From Symbiodinium kawagutii (taxonomy: Eukaryota; Sar; Dinophyceae; Suessiales; Symbiodiniaceae), in the NCBI GenBank assembly GCA_009767595.1, contig VSDK01000589.1:148145-212144 (forward strand): DNA of 64,000 nucleotides, read 5' to 3'. Of the stretch, positions 22,195-35,300 are shown piece by piece. The first letter of the stretch is position 1. Each line of letters starts with the position of its first letter. Below the pieces are notes generated by a model that did not search any database, was not told where the DNA came from, and worked only from the letters and a program-made list of their open reading frames with translations. Position numbers and translations under genes: made by a program.

Positions 22195-23311
22195 CTGGCA
22201 CGGATTGCGAGTAAGGGGACGAAATGATAATTGCTGGCTATCGAGCCATACTAAGCACCACAAGAATCAACCCCTACCATTACAATCACAACCTACCAAG
22301 AATTGGGGGCTCTACTCTGATTGTGGAGCAATACCATTCGGAAGGTGAACATACCAACCAACTCGCTTCTAGGACATTTATCCACCGGACTTTGACTCCA
22401 GCACTCTATAGAATGTGGTGCTGCGCCAAATTTGTCAACGAATTGCTCAGAAAATTGGACCTCTTTGCGTTGCCCAGAAGAGACTTAGCCGTAGCCTTGA
22501 AGACACTTTGAAAACGCTAAAGAAGGATCTTGAAAGTTCGGAAAGCCTTTGGATCTTTGAGTCTAGCGATTGGATCTCTGCAAATCAAAGCTCGGTAGCA
22601 ATCTCTGCCCTCGCACCTTGCTGGACATCCGTAGATTCAGCGCGGCGGAGGTTGGGCCCCGTTGCAAGGCTCGAGTGTCAGAGCCTGTATGCACTTTGCC
22701 TTGGAACGCACCAAGTGGCTGACACTGAGATGGGAAGATGTTCCCAGAAGTAAGTGATCACTTGGAGTTCTGAAGTGCCGTCAACTGTTGAGATTGATTG
22801 ATTGGTTGATTCGGTGCTTTGGGGCACATCATAAAACCAGAGTGATGGTAGTGACGCCAAACCAGCTTTGACTCATAGGTCAGGTTTGCCAGGTGGTCAG
22901 AAGCAAAGCCCGAGGTAAGCTGAAATCAAACACTTCGTCATGGAAAAACACCATGAAGCACGAAATGGTTGCTTTTCAAAATCGCAGACTCCCCGAAATG
23001 CTTGATTTCGCGATCACAAAGAACCATTATCCACCATGAATTGACCATTGTCGACCGTGAAGTATTAGTTGGTCTCCCAACACTCGTATTGGACAGTTGA
23101 GCTGTCAGCACCCCGATCCACACTATCTTGGGGGATGCTACTTCAGGTTATTAATTTTTGATTCTGTCTCTCTTGTTTGCTGCTTATTGGTAATATCTAT
23201 AAATAGCTTCTGCATTTACTTGTTTCTAAATACACGAACTAAACTGGGTTTAATCATCTTTTTTTGTATCAATGCATACTATTGCATGTTGAAATAGATG
23301 CGTACATCCAT
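22195..23311. other. Interval between copy A and copy B
   Basis: Lies between the EF-hand exon that ends copy A and the first exon seen in copy B. It must hold copy A's 3' end and copy B's start and N-terminus. A plus-strand frame at 22,415-22,753 (112 codons) and a minus-strand open stretch at about 22,570-22,390 (IQSLDSKIQRLSELSRSFF) are both present; neither is recognisable. No promoter element was seen, as usual for dinoflagellates. Confidence 0.35.
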
Positions 23312-24865
23312 TTATCCGCACCCCAGCAGATTCCGGGTGGCTGACAACAGCGACCAGCGAGTTCGGTGCAAGATACATGCGGCCAGAAACTCGCTGTAGT
23401 CCACCACGCCATCCGCGCTCTCGTCCGCCTGACCGCGATACATGGCCATTCTACGGCTGGTAACTCGCTATAGTAACCATGGCTAGTGACTACCCTAAGT
23501 GGGTTGTAGCGTTGATGAATATCTTGTAGTCACGGTTATTAACCACATACTGAATGGGATGATCATCCAAGTAGGCGGATCCTCTCAATAGGATCGTGAG
23601 TTCGTGTCCCATCATCTTGGGTTTCATCCATGGATGCCTGGATGATTTGAGAACAAGATCTCCGTCAAGATCGTAGGGTGACATAGTAACTGACACAAAA
23701 CAGAGTTGCAAAAATTGGATGCCAGAACGTTATCAATCAGGGAAAAACAACCACAACCATGGAAGGGGTCGGTCAGATGAATATAAATGTATATATAAAT
23801 ATATACATATATATATATACATACATACATACATATGCATACTTTGTGTGAGTGTGTTTGCGGCCAATAGTTTGGGCGAGTAGCAGGGTGCTTTTACTAA
23901 TAAAAACAGTGAATGCCAAGTGAGTCGTATCGATGCTCTTCAAAATTGCAGGCACCACAGGGGTCTGTTCACGGTTCACGGCTGTCAAATGGCCTCTCGA
24001 CTAGATGGATTCGTCCCTGACCTTCTCGCTCTTTGCATGCGGTTGCAAAAATAGAAAACTGGTTAATTCCCTCCGCAAGAAGACAAATGTCCTTCCAATG
24101 GTGCCTCTCAAACGAACTGGTTGACCACTACATACGTTTTGGTTCAAGTGACAGCTGGCATTGGTCAACCCATTCGTTTGATTTGGGGGGAGTGACAGCT
24201 GGCATCACTGGCACCTCAATCATCATCTCCTGGATGGCATCGTCATCCATGGCAACACCCAGGCTCCTCATCGCTTCCTGCGCCACTGGGATCACCATGG
24301 TGGATGCACAAAGCTTTACATTCCTTGTTGGGTTTGCCCCCTTAAACACCAGAGGGGGATCCAGGTGCTATTTTTATCCGGTGTTGTTGGCAAACTGCAT
24401 CAATTGGCGAACTATAGCAAGGGCTTTCTCTTTTAGACATAGGTTTCATTGAATTTGCCTGTAGGATTCTGCAGTTGTTTTGACATCTGATACCCGGCCA
24501 GTTGCTTGACACTAGGCCCAAGGGAGTGGGAATTCAGATCAGGGCAAAAGTTTGTGTTGGGAGTGTCTCATAAAATGGAGAAAACAAATGCTGGAAAGAA
24601 CAACGGCTGGAAAGAACGGCGGCCTCATACGGCAAGTTACTGTTTGAAAATACACCACATATGTGGATTTACATGGATTCAAGACAGAATTCAACTTCAA
24701 CACTGGCCATGCGACAGCTGTCAAGTGGAACAGGGGGCCTCAGCAGTTTCCAAAGAACCAATGAACCACCGAAACAGCTGCGACATCCGCTGCCTTCAGC
24801 TGTTGGTTGTCCAGGAATCCACTGCTGTCCGTGTCAAAGGCCAGGAATGCTTGGCAAACTGCTTC
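23312..24865 (-). CDS. Copy A exons 16-18: EF-hand pair
   Basis: Exon 16 (24,794-24,865, 72 bp) reads EAVCQAFLAFDTDSSGFLD and ends NQQLK: a helix and calcium loop DTDSSGFLDNQQ with ligand-type residues at loop positions 1, 3, 5 and 9 (position 12 is Gln). Exon 17 (24,215-24,277, 63 bp) reads EAMRSLGVAMDDDAIQEMM then IE, the helix linker typical between paired EF-hands. Exon 18 has DESADGVVDYSEFLAA, a canonical loop with Glu at position 12, and runs to a TAA at 23,312-23,314 if unspliced. All three are phase 0, with GC and GT donors. The exons follow copy A's TFE exon directly, and copy B has a decayed counterpart of exon 16 in the same place. Alternative: a separate small EF-hand gene read through by chance phase match. 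Confidence 0.8.
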
Positions 24866-26338
24866 CTGGCGGCCACGGCTCCCGGGCTTTCTTCGCCGGC
24901 ACCAGTGTTACATATCCATGAGAGATGCCAACCTTTCCCGAAATGATCAGATGGAGAAAACCCTGACAGCCTGAGATCAAAACTTGTGCGAAAATCCGCA
25001 TGAAGACCAGCTGACAATCGGGCAGAAACGTGGTCGCAAGAGTACCTCCACTGGAATATGCAAGCATCTTTACATGTAGAATATTTCTCTTGGCCTATCT
25101 GTAGACAGCTACATCTATGTCTGTATATATACATTTGAATACACATATGTATTATCATAGCACCGTGTCCCCATGAATACATCCGATCGATCTCTTGGCT
25201 ATAGCATCGCATGCATGATATTGGATACCATTCACGCAAGCCTCTGGTCACAGTGTCCCAGATGGAAAAACTGAATTCATGGGTCAAAGATGGCCAAGGC
25301 CCACATACATATCAGCAAAAAGCCTCGCAATGGTGGTGAACAATCCAGGGTAATGGATGGTCTCTGACAGAAACCCGACCACCGCTGATGGTTTGAAGCA
25401 AGGTTTCCATCGCATGCATTGATTTTCCAGTCAACTAAGGCCGAAGAGAAGGCTCCTCGAAGGTCAATTCAGAATCCGTTCTTTCCAAATGGCGGATGAT
25501 CGTCCTGCAGCGATGTCGAAGTTGCTGTTGATAGAAGGCGGGATTGGGCTTACATCTATGGATGGTCACAGCCAATAGACATGTCGTCACCTATCTTCTT
25601 CTAGATATTTAGCTCGTATAGGATTGCAGATTTTTTATAGAACCTCCTCCTCCTCTCTTATCATACACCCCTGCATGTAATTACACATTAGTACATGCAA
25701 ATTCAACCATCAAATACACGCACATACCCAAAAAAATGGTGCTTCCCCTACCAAACAACGAAGATGCTTGGAGATGTTCCCACGGCAAGCCCTCGATGGA
25801 GCTGCCTGGCCACCCATGGCTGTCACATGTCCTGCGCATGCGGCTCCAACCAGCTCCACCCGAGAGGCTCTTCACGCCACTGAATTTGATCTTCGCTTCG
25901 GCCGCGGCCCAGCCGTAGAGAGTGTGGAAAGTCACCTGATCCGTTGACGATTTGTGGAGACACTGATTCTTTGTGGATTTGTTTCTCCTCAAATATTCAT
26001 CAAAGTAAGGTAGGTCATGTGTATGGTCAAGTGGTAACTTGAATAAATCTCATGATTGGGACCCAATCGTTGCTTGGGTCAAACGTGTGGCCAAGGAATT
26101 CCGCAGAACACGCTCTTGGCTCTGACAATGATGCCCTACCTCTGAGCCTTGACCACTGAACATAAGCCATATGTATCATTGGGTGCCCAAGCAGGTTCTC
26201 ATAACCCGTAACCCCTCAGTAAATTTGATGTGCTAAGTGCAATCCCATGCAATCCCTACCAGAGTTGCTGTAAGTGCTTCCTTGGTTGTTTGCTCCACAC
26301 TTCCCGTTGTATCCCAAAAATGCTGAACATCAACATCG

Positions 26339-26393
<55 letters not shown>

Positions 26394-29300
26394 ACAGCAG
26401 GGTATCTCACCTTGAAGAAGCCCTTGGGCTTGAGGGATGGGTCCCGCTGCATCTCAAGTTTTGTAGGAAGACCCATGGAACCAGCATCACATTGATGGTT
26501 CACATTGCATTGGCTGCAACACGACAAAAAACCATTGTTGAGATAGTCTTGTGCTTCTGCATTCCTCCTATGAGATCTACGAGAACTTTCGCCGGACTAA
26601 CTTCAATTTCGGAATTACAAATGGTTAATATTAGATGATTTGGGGGTACCCCGCACCCCTATGACTTGAGAAACCACCAGGAATGATCAGTTCCTGGTTC
26701 CCCCAGCTTCGCCAGCTTCGCTGTTCCCGGTCCAGTGGCAGCTGGAAACACAAACTGCAGGATGTCGAAAATCGTGGTGCCGTTGTTCACCGCATCAGCA
26801 CCGAAGTTGATGAGCTCAGAGGCCTACGATGGTGGTGGAGCCTGGCCCTGGATAGTTGGGTGAGCCACTGCGGTAAGGTGGGTGAAGTGACCCTTATAAC
26901 CATAGTGAATTTCTTTGGTTACGGGTAGGGATGGCACAGCCAAGTTGGAGAGATTGCTGGTTCCTTCGGTACCTCACAGATCATCATTCAGGGTTAAGGC
27001 AGAGAAACGATGACTTCATCGCTTTATGGATCAGCAGGACTTGACCTCAGAAAGCCAGGACCTACTCCTTAGGAAAACCCATCAAAGATTCTATGAGTCT
27101 ACAGATATTTACAGTCATTTCGTGAATCCCAAGTACATGCTGCCCATCTCATTCCAACACCCAGCATGCCAGGACACAAGAACAATCATGACGTGGTCGC
27201 CCCACATGATACTTATTTGCAGTATATCATTCCTGGCATTGATTGACAATGGAATGATATGATTTTCCTTCTGCCCTACAGTCTGTTGATGGTTTGATCT
27301 ACCAAGAAAAAACTCAAAACTCGTTGCTTGAACCATTCCACTTACTCACTTCTATGCAACATCCTGGAACCACACCACAAATCGAGCTGCTTGTATTTCT
27401 GTGCATGGTTTGCTAACGTCCGAGCTATAGATAAGACTAGAAGTACCAAATCAGCTAGTGGAAGTGACATTGAAAATACATCCCTATGCCAGAGCTATCG
27501 AGGCGTTACCATGAAGTTGGTGCCATCAAGCGATTGCAACATGTGCCCTGCAATAATTCATTGATAAGCATGTGTGTTGATGCGATACAACTAACGAAAT
27601 ATTGGTGAGCACATAGCTGATACCAATAGTTGATGCCTATTCCTTCATTGATTGCCTCATAGCTGGCTTATCATGGACCAACCCTGCCACCCTTCACCAC
27701 CTGTGCTCCGCAAATGTGAACGCCCAGCACTTTGCCATCAGTTTCTGGGCAGCGGGGGGCAGGGCCCACATTATTTGGACGACCTGCAAACTGCCTACGT
27801 GGGTGGGATATGCAAGCGATTATGTTCAGCAATAGGGAACACCAAGTAGGTGTCTGAAAGAATCATTGGGCATCAAATTTTGGTGCTTCCTTGTTCGTGA
27901 AAAACATGAGAGTCAAACGAAGTAGCCATGCAGCTATCTATCTGTACATACATGCATACATGGTGCGCACAACACGTGTTCTGTGGGAGTCAGCACATCA
28001 CACGTACTGATTGATACATTCCTCTCTTATGCCCCTCGTGGATTTGAAACGACCAACCCAACTCATTAGTATCATATACCGAATGGTTCATCCTAATGAA
28101 TTGGTTTCATTCATTAGGCAAATAGTGTGCTACTCCGATTTTGAGGTTTAGACTAATGTGTGGATCCCATTCCGGTGCCAGCAATGGAAATGCTCCTGTT
28201 GCTCACACCTCACCAGTGGTCGCTGGGTAGTTCCTTTGGCTCTTTGTTTAGAGATCAGCACTATCTCCAAACACCTCCCCTCACACGATTGATTGGTACC
28301 AAGGGGCTGTCAAAAATCAGCTTCAGAAATCCAGGTTCTCCACTGACGATGCCCCGCACGGTCTTCCCGTAATCTGCCTCCAGATCAGTGCAAATAAGCA
28401 CTTCTGCCCTTCCAGAGCAAGAATGTACTGGCCAAAATGAATCTGGAACCTGAAAATTGACTTGCCAAAAATCACGGAGCTGATATGACCGGTTGGGAAC
28501 TGTGATAGTTAAAACCAACCAGAGGTATCAACCAACAAACAGCTTAATATCAAATGCGAGCTGCCATTAGACAAGCAAGGATCATCATCACACTTTCAGT
28601 TGCTTGCAAATGTTTTCAGCACCGTGACTGTCTGACATAAAATGGGCTGCTGATTGGTTATCAGCATGAATGAACATGAGTGCCATCTTTTCACTTTGGC
28701 TACCCACCATCATTGCTAGCACCATCGCTTTAACAACCATCATTGAATATGATTCTCACCCATCATTCTCGCCAAGCCATCATGAACGATTATTGCCCAT
28801 CATACAGCATCAAACTATCATTCACCACCACAAACCACTACCAAGTGGAACTAAGCAGTCATGAAGCACTAACCATCATGAACCAGTATGATTCACTCTC
28901 AACTATCATCAACCATCATCAACTATCAATAACCCGTCACCTGCAAGCACAACCGCCTTGTGATCAGCTCGGCGCCTGAACCACGCCATATTTCAAGCCC
29001 TGGGCATCTGCTTCCTGCTGGTTGATGCCAGCCCAGGAGATCTCTGGGATGGTCCACCTGGAGATTTCGGGCGAGTTCCTGGTGGTTCTTAGTCGTTCAT
29101 GGCTGATGCTTCATGGTGGTCCAGGGTGGCCAGGTGCAAAACGGTGGTGATGGATGATGTTTGGTGATGGTGGATGCTTTTTAGTGGTGCTCAATTAATG
29201 AGAAATACTGATGCTTTATGATGGGCAATAGTGGTTAATGATTGTTCAACAATAGTTGGCAATGGTTTTATGGTAGGAAAATACCCTTTTCAATAGTGGT

Positions 29301-32300
29301 GAATGATGAAGCACATCAAGTCTGCGGAAACACCACAATACCCTTGTGCTGGATCGCTCATGTATCCATGTGGCATTGGTACAATGGTACCTACGCTCGA
29401 GGAGTCAAATGCATCGCTGCCTTGCACATTCAGATCCCCCCGGAAGAGATAAGTGTGAGGCGTTGATTGGGGAGAAGGAGAGGAGGTTGGGCAGTCGGAG
29501 GCTGGGATGAAGCTTCAAAGCAAGAAAGATCCAACACAATGTTCCAGAGAAACTACACATGCCACATGCACACAACAGCCCAAACCAGCGCAACCAGTCA
29601 TGAACCATTATCAACTATTGCTGACCGCCACTAACCATGATCCACCAGCATGACCCAGTGACACCATCATAGTCACACTAGCCACCAGAATGATCATTCG
29701 TGGACAAACTGCGTTTCAAGTACAGGTGGGAAGCATTGCAAACAAGATAATGTGTATTAGTTAGAATAGATAATCATGGTTAATCATGACTGTCAGACTT
29801 GATGAACCGATTGTTAGATTGCTGTTGGCCGATCATCAACAACCACTTGACCAGTGCAATATATTCTGACTATTTGTTGATGATATTGATTGATTATCAA
29901 TCACCGGTCACCATGATGAGCTGACCATGACTATATAAGTATGATGACTATTCTGAACAACTTCCAACCGTGACAAGAAACCCTATTGACCCTGCATTCG
30001 CCATCACTACTAATCATTATTTGGCAACGTCTAATAGCAACTGCTACCAACCATGCATGGTCTACGTTACTCACGACAACAAGCTCCTTTATCATTTAGT
30101 CATTGCAATAACCTCTATTACCCTGGGATTCATCATCATTCACAAGTTCAGACTTCGAAGTTCTTTCCCGGGCCCAAGCTCCAGAGTCAATGCAGCCCAG
30201 TGGCACAGTGTAAGGTTTGACCGCCTTGTCCTAACCACTGGGTTAACCATCAACAGCAACTGGTGCTTGGCGGTGAGTGGTGCTTAGTGGTGGCAAATGA
30301 TTGTTGATGATGCTTCATAGTTGCCGTCATTCAATCCATAGTGGTTCATGGTCGCACTACTGCTCAACAATAGCCAAATGTCAGACTCCATAGACTTGCT
30401 CAAAAAAAAAACGCCCATTTGGGTGGCCCAGCAACGATCCGCCTGCAAGCATGGATTGCTGAGGGTTATCACCGCACTCGGTACATGCAGCTGTTGGTTG
30501 AACAGGGTTCATGCAGACCTCAACCATGAATTGCTTCAACCCATGATCAACACTGGCTATATGTTGATCTCTCAAGCTATAGGGAACCCCATGAAACGGT
30601 TGGTTTACGACTATAAATCGCTAATAAAGGATGATTTGGGGGTCCCCTATTTTGAAAGCACCCATATCGTTGGTGCGATTGTTGCTATTCTGTTGGTTGA
30701 TTCAGGTCGCAGGTAACTGAGGGATGCCAAACGGCCTTAGCCAATGGGAGATCCAGCTGTCCGATAGTGGTTAGCAATGAGGCATTTGGCTCCAGTTCCT
30801 ACCAGCCAGGTTTGCCGGTCCCAGCAAAAGCTGGAGTGAGTTGTTTACACACGTTGTGACCACATGGTGCGAGAATTTCTGCGAGTGCCTTTGCACCAAG
30901 ATGGTGTCTGGAAGGGGTTGCCTATCTACGAAGATCAGCTCCATGGACTCCCTCATGGTACATATGTATCGCTGCGGGTGGAAGTACACATGTGGAATCC
31001 TAATGGTCATGTTTGCTGCACACACCTCATGCGCAAGAAAGTGATTTTGCAGGCTGAATTGCCACAAGATGCTCACAAGATTGCATTGCTTCATGTCAGG
31101 ATTGACCGATCTCAGGGAAGCTTGCGTTTGGTGAGGGATGACTCCAGTCATGTTTTGGCTTTACAAAATGTCACTCCTACTTCGGTGTTTTCTCTCAAAG
31201 AATTCTGCACAGGGATCGGAGGCCTTGGTTTGGGAGCCAAATATGCGGATTTCCATGTCACTTCATGCAATGAAAAGCAGGCCCCCTTTGCTGAGCTGTT
31301 ACGACAAGTGTCCAATGCTACCGTGGTGGAAGGAGACATGAGTTTGCTGGATGTAATTGCACAGATGCATGAAGCATCCCCAGGGGCAGACTCAGTTGGT
31401 GTTGGTTTCAACTGCCAAAGTTTCAGTTCTGGTGGAGACAAGAAGGGTGGTGCCGATGAACGTACAAGTTGATCATGCCAGATGAGCTTGCTCAGATTGT
31501 CCAGGCCAGACAGGCCAAAGGTGAATCCATTGGGAGGCAATCACGTAAGCAAAAGCAGAAGCCTGCACCACCCGCTGTTGCAGACCGAATCGCACCAGGT
31601 GACATTCACATCCCAACAGGTGTGTTCGTTGATAGTGATGGAAGACCTGCCGCTCAGATAGAACCCAAGCAGTTGTCCCACACTCGCCAAGGGGTGGTCG
31701 TTTGTGATGAAGTAGAGGCGAAACCATATTTGGCACAAGGTCCAGGATCACTGTCCACGGAAGGTTTGCTGTTTGTTTTGGTGAACCCAACTCATGCTTG
31801 TATCCAGCAACATGGTGAACCACTTCGTTTTCCTGCGCAGTGTAAGCATACGGGAGAGCCCATCCTGTTGAGTGCGGTGGTTCTCCAGATGGGCAAGAAA
31901 CCAGTGACGAGAGCCAGACCGACCCAGGTGCCGGTCCTTGAAGAAGTTGCAGTGATTACGGTGAAGCTGATGTTGTATCGAGATCAAGTCACACAACCGT
32001 GGAGTCAAATCGCATCCGCACCTTTCAAGCACATCCTGTCTCAGGTTCCATGTTTGTCCGTCTGTCGACAGAAGCAGTGTAGATGTGAAGGGTGGCACAA
32101 AGAAGCTGATCCAATGGAATCGGAGCCTTTGCTGGACGTGTGGAACAGAGAGTTTCTCACGCTGCATTACAAAAGGACCAAAGCAGAAGATGCAGATCTC
32201 TTCTCGTGCAGCGCTCGGATCAGAGCAGACTTGTTTGCCAAGGTGTCCCAAGCCGCAGCCCAGCAAGGTTTCTTCGTTGAGCCTCGATCTCCAGATGGTC

Positions 32301-35300
32301 GAAAGCAGCATGACATGTATCTATCATACGGTGTGGTTGCCCCGCATGACTTTGGCAGAAGCAGAAGCAGCGTGTGCCAGAAGCCCCAAAACCTCCTTTG
32401 TCATCCGGGTGAACAAGAGATATGGTTTGAAGGTTGCCAGGGAGCATGGTGAAGAGGTCCATCGTTTCTTTCACCAAGATTCTCCATTTCTTGGGGACAC
32501 AGGATTGAAGATGTTTCAATTGGGGCCTCTCCCGTGGGGCACTACACGTGCAACTCTTCAGAAACAATTTGGTGAGTGGCAGTGGTCAGCCATTCCCTTG
32601 CACCCAATCGGCCAATCAGAATGCGGTCGAGGCCTGATGTGGCTGGTGAAAGCCAAAGCAGACCCTGCATGCAGTGTTGTGACGATGAATCATGGTGACG
32701 TCATCATAGTGCCCAGGACCGCCACCTCACAGCCCACACCGGTCATTCCTAAAGTTGAAGCATCCCAGTTGACCAAGCGAACCTTGATGCAGCCTGAAGC
32801 AGAAGTCTCCTTTGATCCGTGGGCCAAGGCGGCAGCACAATTGCAGAGTGCCAACAAACCTTCGGTAGATGGAGTCAGTCAAGCCCAGATGAGACAGCTG
32901 GAAGACAGACTTACTGCAAAGATTGCAAGTGCCAAAACCAGTGAAGATGCGGAGATGATCCCCGATTATGAGCCAAGGTTCAAAGCTATGGAAGTCCAGA
33001 TCCAACAGCTCCAAGCTGCCCAACAACAGCAAATGCATACAACCCAAGAGCTGAAAACACAAGTTGATCACCAAACAAAGATGTTCCAGCAACATGTTGA
33101 CCAGCGCATGTCTGAGCAACTCGACAAGATCGAAATCATGCTCAACAAGCGCAACAAAACCCATGAATGAAGGGGTGGGCGTCCGCCCACTCGGGCAATG
33201 GGCGGATGGAGGCCCTTCTTTCCCAGGACCTTTATTGCTTTGTTGCTGTGGCTCAACATGTTGAGAGTTGGAGAGGCGTGCAATCCAGGCCCATCCACCT
33301 GGAACCTGTCGGTTGCAAACCCGACTGGAATTGCTCATAAAGCCATGCTCTTGTCAGAAATAGGAGTAGATGTTCTTGCGATCAGTGAGACTCATTTCAC
33401 AGCTGTTGGCCAACAAAAGTTCAAGGCTGAGTTGAGGGCTACCAATCGGAAGCTTCGTTTCAGTGGTGGACCTCCAGTTGCCCCGAAGTCCACATCCAGG
33501 TTTTGCACCGGTGGAAAACATTCAGGTGTCGGTTTTGTCGCACAGTGTCCACACAGAGCTGTGCCAGGTACCTGGAATTCCGAGCTACACCAGACGGCCA
33601 GAATCCATGCTAGCCACTTCTTGGTAGATGACCATTGGATCACAGGTGGAGTATGTTATGGCTATTCGTTTCAGAGCTGGAAAGCTTCAGTAAGGGAGGC
33701 GACCACCGCACTGCTCCATGAAGTTTCTAACAAGGTACTTCCTTTTCCAGGGCCCAAATTTCTTTGCGGAGATTGGAACATTGAGCCGGACCAATGTGAA
33801 TTTCTCAAGTTTTTGAGATCCCAAGGATGGCAAGACATTCAGGATGTCATGTTGCAGCGATGGAAGATCCAGCCGGTACCTACATGCAAAGGTGCTACGA
33901 GAAAAGACTACATGATGTTATGTCCACTTGTCCAAGAAAGAGTGCAGTCGGCAGTCGTCAGGAATGACATCTTTGCAGATCATGCAGTATTGATCGCACA
34001 GATCGATAGGGTTGGTGGTATTCCAATGGAACCAGTGTGGCACAAACCGCAACCGATTGATTTCCCGGCAGCTTTGAGTGAAGCATGGAAACAACACTAT
34101 CAGAATGGTAAAGACTCTTGTTGTTCAGACAGTTGGCATTCCCCATGTCTGATGACCGCTGGTGTGAGTGCTGACAGTCCAAACGACGGGAGTCTTTCCT
34201 TGCAAATGGAATCCAAATACAGAGCCATCTGGAATGCCTATGAAACCGACATCGATGCTTGGATGAGGGACCAGGATAAACCCGGACTTACTCAACAGCA
34301 GCGAGGACGTGCAGCAACTCGAGAAGTCACCTTTCGACGCTCGCAGCCCATCACAGTCAAAGCGTCACGACATGGCGAACTTGAGTTGGAAGTGACATGT
34401 CCAACTCGTTTGATCAAAAGTGTGTTCCTGCAAGTACGTAGAGCTGTCAATTTGAAGCGTGTTTTGGTGGCAGCCCAGACACAACCCTCTGCTGCGAGGA
34501 AACAACATGCCAACAGCATGTGGAGGGCCATGCTTGCCTCATCAGGGTTCTATCCCAACTTCTCCTGTTGGTGGCCTGAGCGACCGATTCGACAGGAGGA
34601 TGCACCACTTTTGCTTCCAACCCAGTGTCCAAAACTGGATGTTGTTCATGTCATTGCCATGGACCTGGAATGCATCCTTCGTCACTTGGAAAAAGCCCAG
34701 ATTCACAAGTGTCAAGCGTACATGAAACAAAGACTGCACACCGATGTGCACTCTATCTTCAAAGATGTCAAGGATGTCGGGCCCATGCCAGTTGAAACCT
34801 TGCTGACTCGAAAGAAAGCCAAGGTTCTTGAAGTCCCAGATGCAGGTTCAGTTATCTTGGATACAGACCTAGAATTTGATGAAGATCTCCCGATCTGGGG
34901 AGACATCAATCCGCTCACAGTTGAAGTCATCTCTGATCGTCAAGTGTGGTTTCAGCAGGTACATCACCTTGAAGTAGGACAAGTGATCACACAGACTGAG
35001 CCCATTGCTAACGTGGACCAAATGTTTGAAAGGTTTATCCAGGCATGGACACGACGGTGGGACAAACATAGAGACATGCCGGTCCACCACTGGGATGCCA
35101 TAGTTGGCTTCCTGGAAATAGCAGTTCCTGCTGTGCCCATGAAGCTTGCTCCCCTCACAGTTGATGCTTGGATTCAGGAGGTTCGTCGCAAACCCGCCAA
35201 ATCTGCAGGTGGAATGGATGGGGTTGTCCGACAGGATTTGTGTCATTTGACATATTCCCAGCAATGTGCAGTGGTGGCACTTCTCAATGAAGTAGAACGT

